DNA of 64,000 bases, from NCBI RefSeq assembly GCF_030272615.1, contig NC_081413.1, positions 551,951,136 to 552,015,135 on the forward strand, read 5' to 3'. A program made the position numbers and the translations under genes. Each line of letters opens with the position of its first letter. The stretch's first letter is position 1. This DNA is from Cryptomeria japonica (Eukaryota > Streptophyta > Pinopsida > Cupressales > Cupressaceae). Below the pieces are notes generated by a model. That model was not told where the DNA came from. It did not search any database and worked only from the letters and a program-made list of their open reading frames with translations. Of the stretch, positions 57,774 to 64,000 are shown in pieces.

Positions 57774-58912
57774 CATCCTTTCTGATTATTGGATGCCTTG
57801 ATTACATTTCCATGTTTGATCTTTTGCAAATTTTAGAGGTCAATTGCATAAAAACCCTAAAATTTTCTTTTTAGTAATTGAGCTTGTGAAATGTTTAATT
57901 GTTAATGCTTGTTTCAGATCTACCCTTCTATTGCAAACTATCAATTCATATTTATGCTTTAATTCTGAAAATTAAGTGGTTAAGAGTCAAAACCCTAATT
58001 TTTAAAGCCCTCTTGATTCAGCCTTTGACTGATGATTTCACTGATCAAAACATCTCCAAATCAGCTGTAACTTTGGATTCCGCAACAAAATCATAATATC
58101 TTTCATCCCTGAAAATTTGGAAAAATGTTGCGAGGCCCATGTGCATCCCGAGGGCCATTGTCCCCGACATTTTTTTCGAAATTTTGGGAGCTAGATCTTA
58201 CTGTATTTTTTTTCTAAAATCCAGAATTTTGGCTAATTTCATCAATTCTAACACTTTCAAAATTAAAGTCAAAGTTGGTCTAGTGATTGCTTGGATTAAG
58301 GCTTCTAATCATTCAAAAATTGTTGAAATTGAAATTTTGTGTCAAAATTGTGTTCTTACTGTCCTAAATCTGAAAAGTGTGTTGCCGTTCATTCGAAATT
58401 TCAGTGCTTTATTTAAATTCTTGCAATTTGTGACTTTTGAAATTAAGTGTTTAATTGCAACAACTTTGATTTCCGCTTTCAAAATTGAAGTTTGCATGAA
58501 ATTGAGTCAATTTTTAAAATTCAAAGCTTGCATTGCTCTTAGTATTCCCTCTAAAATCATAAAATTCAAAATTTCAGTTTCCCTCTCTTTTTCAAAATTC
58601 AAATTTTGCATTTTTCAACAATCTTGGTAGGATTCAATTTTGAGATTGCAACTTTAATTTGGCCTATCTACAGATCGTAAAATCACTCAATTTTTTCAGA
58701 TTAGCTTTAAAATCATCATAACTTTCATCCCTGAAAATTTCGAAAAAAGTTGCGAGGACCATGTGCACTCCGAGCGCCACGGTCCTTGACATTTTTTCCG
58801 AAATTTTGAGAAATTGTCGTGATTGCATTTAATAGCCTAAATCTAGGAGATTGGCTGATTTTATTGAAATTTTCTATCTCTAAATTCAAAATCTTCTCTC
58901 CCTCTCTAGTGC
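57774..58912 (+). other. Gag-2 leader with a duplicated GC-motif module
   Basis: A 1.1-kb untranslated leader, U-rich in the RNA. A ~70-base module occurs at about 58,100-58,190 and again at 58,722-58,810 (CCCTGAAAATTT, GCGAGG(A/C)CCATGTGCA, a GC motif, then GACATTTTTT and CGAAATTTTG). A related module lies in the Tat-1 LTRs. The open frame at 58,139 lies in this region and resembles no known protein. Confidence 0.6.
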
Positions 58913-60331
58913 ATGAGTTTTACAACAATAAGCCCTACTTACACTATTCCCGTTAGACGAAGCCTTAGAATTAAGTCTTTCCAAGGTTTAATTACTGAGG
59001 AGATGGAACCTAATTTGAATAGCCTTTTTAACAAGGACACAGGTAATTCCTCTAATCCTCCTAATGATGAAGAAGCTCTCCATGAGGTTTCTGTAGAACA
59101 ACTTTTGAAATTAGATAACCAATTTGATGATTTTCAGCAATGGATGTCTCAAGAGTATCCCGATAGTCAAGCTCTTTCATTAATTGAGGGTCTAAAATGT
59201 ATGGTTCAAAGTGATAAGAATGGAATTGATATTTTGCGTGGTATTGCACACATCATGGATTCGAATGTGATGCCTATGAAGAGTTGTGCCGAAACTTTAG
59301 GTTATACACAACCTCCCACTCAAGTCAATCATTCTATTCCTTTGACAACTTCTATTGCTAGCACACCTACCTTTACATCAAACATAATGACTACTTCTAT
59401 ACAAGACATTCCGCTTATGATCACCAGTCATGGGGGCAATCCTTCTTCTTCAATTAACCCTCTTCCTTCATTTAATCCGACTTCTTCATTCATGCCTTCA
59501 ATGAGTGTTCCTATTACATCTCCACAAATGAACATGACGCAAGGGGGCAATTCATTCAACCATTCCATTCCTCCTTGTAGTGTTCCTCCTTTCCAATCAT
59601 CCCCTATGACTAACTATCATAGTGTCCCACCACCTTACTCTCAATCAATACCTTCTTTCAATAACATAATACCTCCATCACAATCTAACACGTCTAATAT
59701 GAACTCTTCGACTGAAGCGACCATTAATAATCTTGCACAAACTGTCTCTTCTTTACAACAACAAATTGCCTCTATGAATCAATCTAAGTTTAGCATGCCC
59801 ACATTTGATGTTGTGAGCCCACTTTCTCTTGACATTGTTCGAGCTATTCCTCCTAAACATGTTGAAATCCCGCATTTGGAGCTTTATAATGGTAAAGGTG
59901 GTCCTCTAACACATGTTAAGACCTTTCAAACAATATGTACTAACTTTGCTTATGACCAAAGGTTGCTTGCAAAATAGTTTACTAGGACATTAAGAGATAA
60001 AGCCCTACAATGGTATTTCTCGTTGCCTTCTTATTCTATTACTTCTTTCGAACAACTTGCAAATTCTTTTATTCAACAATTTCAAAACAATATAAGTCCT
60101 AAAGTTACTTTGATTGATTTAATGCATTGTAAACAAGGTGTTAAAGAAAAAGTGACTGATTTCATTGGTAGATATAAACATTTGTATGCTCAAATCTCTT
60201 TTCCAGTGCCTGACAATGATATTCAAAGAATCTTTATTTCTAATTTACAAAAAGATATTAGAGAAAAACTTCTGTTTTCTGAGTTACTTCTTTCCAACAG
60301 TTGTGTGCAACTCTTCACAATTATCAACTGA
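58913..60331 (+). pseudogene. gag: Gag-2 gag capsid region
   Basis: From ATG 58,913: a basic N-terminus (PVRRSLRIKSFQG), an acidic middle, a long Ser/Pro/Thr/Asn-rich linker (residues ~145-275), a predicted helix (INNLAQTVSSLQQQIASMNQ) and the start of the gypsy gag capsid (PHLELYNGKGGPLTHVKTFQ). A TAG at 59,975 interrupts it. The capsid continues from 59,978 (ALQWYFSLPSYSITSFEQLA, VTLIDLMHCKQGVKEKVTDF) to a frame change near 60,290. The WY...F..L order is the retrotransposon gag family pattern. Confidence 0.82.
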
Positions 60332-60921
60332 CTGTGAGTCAAATGGAACAAGCAAATCCTATGGCTCCGAGTGATAAGGGTGATAGTAGTCAACAACCAT
60401 TTGGAAAGTTTAAACCGAACAGAGAGTCCATTAAGTTCAATGAAAACATCATCAACAACAATGTGAATGCAGCATCAGGTGTGCCTCCTATTTCTAAGTT
60501 TTTCAAGAAAGAAAGAAAGTTTACTCCTTTGAATGACTCATTGCATAGTATTATGAATAAGTTACTGGAACAAAATGTGCCTACTCTCCCTCCTATAAAG
60601 CAGATCGATCCTACAAAGATTAATTCACCCTATTTTGATAACAAATCTTTTTGTCAATTTCATCGTCAACCTGGGCTTGATACTGAAAAATGTTTTGCTT
60701 TAAAGGGTAAAATTCAAGATTTGATTGATAATAATACTATCTCTGTTTCAGAAGTGAATGATAAAGGCAACACATCTGTAGCTCCTCCTAACCAAAATCT
60801 TAAGATTTTTACTGATCCATTACCTTCTCATACCTCTAATGTGATTGAGACTAATGATTCCTCTTTCTCATTTGATGGTCTTGTGTCTATGACTCCGAAT
60901 GTGATTAACTTTGTAGAGTAG
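60301..60921 (+). pseudogene. Gag-2 gag C-terminus with zinc-finger-like motif
   Basis: After the frame change, gag continues (LHNYQLTVSQMEQANPMAPS). A CQFHRQPGLDTEKCFALK motif (about 60,653) corresponds to the C-x2-H-x-x-G-H-x-T-x-x-C finger of Tat/Athila gag, but the second His is Leu. It ends at a stop (60,919). Gag normally packages the genomic RNA through this finger. Confidence 0.75.
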
Positions 60922-61467
60922 CATGAAAACCCTAAAGAACCTTCCATCACATTTGATTCTAGTGAAACTATCAGGGCACCTGATGGTCCTTTATACATAG
61001 TTGCAAAAGTCAAGAATACACCTTGCCGTGGAGTGCTTATTGATCCTTTGTGCATGGTTAATGTTATTACTGAAGAATTTCTTTTTACTTTGCAATTGAA
61101 TCAAGTGATTTATGACAAAACAAATGTGGTTGTGAAATTATTTGATGCATTTTCTTCTCCTGCAATTGGTTCTATTACATTACCTATTGAAGTTCATAAC
61201 AAATCCCTTGATGTGAACTTTGCTATTATTCCTTCATCCGAACAATTTCGTGTGAAGCTAGGCTATCCTTGGCTATCTTCCATGAAAGCTATTGCTTCTC
61301 CTATTCATAAGTGTTTGAAATTTCCCCATAATGGTGAAGTTGTTACTGTCAATCATAGTCTCTTTAAACCAGCTGAAAGAACTTCTAGCGTTCCTATTGA
61401 TTATTTTTGGCCTAAACAATTCCAATCTCTTCCTCCGCAAAGTGATCATCTTTTCAAATCTTATTAA
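60922..61467 (+). pseudogene. Gag-2 protease-like domain, active site altered
   Basis: Reads CRGVLIDPLCMVNVITEEFL, where active gypsy proteases have a D-(S/T/G)-G loop. A Pro-Leu pair follows the Asp, so catalysis is doubtful. IGSITLPIEVHNKSLDVNF and VKLGYPWLSSMKAIASPIHK match the rest of the fold (compare NLLLGRPWIH in Tat-1). It ends at 61,467. Confidence 0.75.
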
Positions 61468-61482
61468 AAGTGGAAAACAGAT

Positions 61483-62343
61483 ATGATCCTATCTCTAAGT
61501 GAACCTAGAACACCCAAACTTGATATTCCTATCGTTCTTGAGAAGGAAGTTCTTCCTTTGAAAGATAAAACTAATGTCTTTCCTCAAGAAGATTCCCAAC
61601 CCATTCCTATGGATGTGACTATGTCTATGTCTAATAAACTTTCTAAAAGTAGACCTATACCTCCTCGTGATGATGGACTTGGTCTCCTTCCTAAACCAAA
61701 TATTCCTCCTTTATATGGAGCAGTTCCTCCTCCTTCCTCTTATGGAGAGAAGAGACCTTCCTCTTCTCCTATTATCCAGCCTAAGAGACCACAACCTAAA
61801 CACCCAAGTGATAAGGATGAGAACATTCCTCCTCCCCAATCTTCTCCACTTCCTACTAAGACTAGACAAAACTATTCTGCATGTGAACGCTGACGAAAGC
61901 GTCGTCTTAGAGCTTAGGCAGCTGCTTCTCAAGCTTTGCAATCCCCAAAAACACCTTCAACAAGCATTATTCCATTGTCTCCAAAATCTCCTAAACATAA
62001 GATGCATGATGGTTTTGATCCTGTGCGAGTTAAAGGTCCTATTTTTATAAACCTTGATGATGATATAGATGAAAATGTTATTCATGATGAAAATGTTACT
62101 CCTCTTCATGTTGATAGTGAATATGAATATGTTGATGTTGATAACCATTTATCTAATGAATTTTCTAAAGCACTTATCCTAGCTCCTAGACAAGAACAAC
62201 GTGGCTTGGAACATGAACATAGCCCTTGTTTGGATCTTGTGATAGCTCCATCTGCTGTGTTGAATGTTCCTCCTCTAGCATGTTTCCTTCCTTCCCGAAA
62301 TATTGATCAGCAAGATCGGGGGTTAGATGATGTGCTAGACTAG
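61483..62343 (+). pseudogene. Gag-2 proline-rich ORF in the position of RT
   Basis: The first part (61,483-61,893) is rich in Pro, Lys and Ser (PPRDDGLGLLPKPNIPPLYG; KRPQPKHPSDKDENIPPP). Stops at 61,891 and 61,915 bracket a basic RKRRLRA. The second part (61,936-62,343) is acidic (FINLDDDIDENVIHDENVTP) and ends QDRGLDDVLD. The GLG-type stretch may be the remains of the G-patch-like region before RT. No RT follows. Function unknown. Confidence 0.6.
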
Positions 62344-63069
62344 TTTCATTAGCATAGCAGATTCTCTCCTCCTCTCTTTTGTTACTTCTTCTATGTGTTA
62401 TTCTCATTCTTCTATTTGTTGTCCTTAGTGTTGTCTACTTGAGGACGATGCAAAGCATTGAGATCTCTTTTGGTCTCTCTCATGTTGACTCAAAAGACAC
62501 ATGTGTTCCCTTCTTCTAGGTGACCTTCCTTGATTGGGGAATGAAGAACAATTATGAATACATACATATGATATACATGACTTATCATACAACATACTAA
62601 CCCCGAGGAAAGAGAAGTCACCTCGTGCTTTGTGTTTTGTGTCTATTATCCTTGGGTTTATCTCACACTTGGGGGCTAAATCCTTGTGATAACGTGCTCC
62701 TTTCCCTTCTCATTTCTTATGTGTATCACTACCTTAAAGCAATCACCCCTGTTGAGGCATGTGCGATCACTTTAATGTAGGGGGGCATACACCCCGTCTA
62801 TCCCTTCAGGATACTTGAAAATTTCTTGGCGAACTTAGCTTTGCCTTGAAAATTTTTGGTATTTCTCTTGCATGACTCATAGTGAGGGAACCTTACTACT
62901 AATAGTCATGGTTCTCCCTCGTGATCTTCCCTTTTACTTTGTCAATTGAAGTCGTAAGATCCTTAGTCCACTGGGGGCTTGGTGTATCTTGCCTCCTTGA
63001 CGTGGTGAAAGTCTTTCAATGTTGTTCCCTTGTACTTTACCAAAAGTATGAGCTTATGCTTATACTCCC
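62344..63069 (+). other. Gag-2 3' untranslated region
   Basis: No coding sequence. T/C-rich, with a short inverted pair GGGGGGCATACACCCC (about 62,779) that could form a small hairpin. It ends at the polypurine tract. Confidence 0.6.
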
Positions 63070-63087
63070 GCTAAAGTGGGGGCTAAA
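63070..63087 (+). other. Gag-2 polypurine tract
   Basis: GCTAAAGTGGGGGCTAAA, identical to the Tat-1 tract (29,084-29,101, minus strand), directly before the 3' LTR. Confidence 0.9.
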
Positions 63088-64000
63088 TGTAGCATCCTAA
63101 AATTGTGACACTTGCAATTTCGACTGCATTTGGGTCTTCACGATGGTGATGCAACACGGAACCTAAATGGAGACCTCGAAACTTGTTCATGACATCAAAA
63201 ACTACATTTTTTAGCACCCTGGCCTGATCCTCCTTGCACCCTGCTGTCCCTGGAGGTGGGACCATGGTGCCCAGCGCCCTGGTCCCTGGCCCTATTTTGG
63301 GCCCGGTCTCTTATGGGGCTTTGGGTCTTTTAGTTTGCAAATTGGAAAATAATGTTTCCTGGTCGGCCTAAGGTTGGAAAAATCAGTCTATCAACCCTAA
63401 TTGGCAAGTATATAAACTACATTTCCCCTCTCAAAAAGGGTAGATGGAAAAAAAGGTGGAAATGATATTCAAACATTCAAACATTCAAGCATTCAAGCAT
63501 TCAAGCATTCCTTCAAGCAATTGATCATTCTAAGTCTCCATTCAAGGCTAAGTGTTGCATTCAAGACAAGGATTCAACCATTGAAGAGGAGATCATTTAC
63601 AACATACAACATACAACAACAATTACACCTTCGCATGTAAGAATACAAACATTCTTACAACAAGGTACTAGTACTTGTTTTACATTACAATCATTTACAT
63701 TTACAGCATTCTCATTTCTTGGTTAATTCCAAAACCAGGGTTTGACCTAAAGGCAAACCCCTAATCTCTAACCCCTCAATCGTCCTCTCTTTTCTATGTG
63801 TAGGTTGTAGGTACGCGGCTGTAATTGAAGATCTGGAATCCTTGTGCAGAGATGAACAGATCCCCCTTCGTTTCATGGATTTTTCGGACGACCGTGTGCA
63901 CGCTGGGCGCCATCGTCCCGTCAACTTTCGCTCAAATTTGCAGGACAGCGTCGTCTCGACATTTTACTGCTAATTCCAGGTCCACAGCTTCATCCCATAC
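63088..64000 (+). repeat. Gag-2 3' LTR (runs past the window end)
   Basis: Matches the 5' LTR from TGTAGCATCC on, with few differences. It carries about 95 extra bases (63,820-63,915), including another GC motif (CTGGGCGCCATCGTCCC, about 63,902). The right end and its target duplication are outside the window. Confidence 0.92.

Larger units (their letters stand above)
56611..64000 (+). mobile_element. Non-autonomous gypsy-related LTR element with gag but no RT or integrase (Gag-2)
   Basis: A 5' LTR (56,611-57,752), a PBS, a long leader, gag, a protease-like frame, a proline-rich ORF, a polypurine tract (63,070-63,087) and a 3' LTR that runs off the window. The 5.3 kb between LTRs contains no RT, RNase H or integrase motif on either strand. 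The layout matches the class called TR-GAG. The left flank is GCATC (56,606-56,610); the right flank is out of view. It is inserted in Copia-4. Confidence 0.85.

Noticed and set aside
58139-58630. A 163-residue frame in the Gag-2 leader
   Set aside because: It crosses the duplicated GC module region and is composed of Phe/Ile/Lys from A/T-rich DNA; no motif, and the gag start is downstream.
61667-62050. Leucine-rich frame overlapping the Gag-2 proline-rich ORF
   Set aside because: Shadow in another frame of the proline-rich ORF; the sense frame has the family context.

Overview
The window looks like nuclear DNA of a land plant, most plausibly a gymnosperm or another large, transposon-filled genome. 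It has intron-split host exons, one NB-ARC/LRR resistance-type gene, and LTR retrotransposons nested inside one another. Species assignment is inference only. No tRNA or rRNA gene, CRISPR array or bacterial operon was seen.

Region 1 (1-11,400) is nested elements. A decayed Ty3/gypsy element (protease remnants at 931-1118 and 7890-8069) was split by a full-length Ty1/copia element, Copia-1 (1119-7889), with a 5-bp target duplication AGGCT on both sides. Just beyond lies a minus-strand gypsy LTR ('family A', 8107-9862) with its 3' untranslated tail to about 10,700.

Region 2 (11,400-19,256) is the only host gene clearly seen: a seven-exon NLR candidate. It has a predicted all-helical N-terminal domain that is neither an obvious TIR nor an obvious coiled coil, then a TNL-like NB-ARC and leucine-rich repeats. 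Its first coding exon occurs twice. Its 5' region holds a ~600-bp inverted repeat and a tandemly repeated promoter, and its large intron holds an antisense glutamate-receptor-like fragment. One splice phase does not fit, so it may be a pseudogene or have an unseen exon.

Region 3 (19,257-27,434) is AT-rich relic DNA followed by Copia-2. Copia-2 is internally deleted (gag joined to reverse transcriptase) and carries a solo LTR of its own family in its RNase H region.

Region 4 (27,435-44,186) is a minus-strand Tat-type Ty3/gypsy element, Tat-1: protease, RT, two RNase H domains and integrase, but no recognisable capsid. On the opposite strand, between pol and the 3' LTR, is an intron-containing gene for a plant mobile domain (PMD) protein. 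A second LTR is followed by a second copy of the PMD gene and the end of a second integrase, so this is a truncated tandem element.

Region 5 (44,187-56,610) is further nested material: a gypsy leader and gag relic, a minus-strand copia LTR, minus-strand Copia-3, and Copia-4 split by a family A solo LTR (TSD AAAAG).

Region 6 (56,611-64,000) is Gag-2, an LTR element with gag, protease-like and proline-rich reading frames but no RT, RNase H or integrase. Its primer-binding site, polypurine tract and LTR ends resemble those of Tat-1, which has pol but no evident capsid. The two could be halves of a trans-complementing system. A GC-rich palindromic motif (core GGGCGCCATGGTCCC) recurs in LTRs, leaders and an intron of both.
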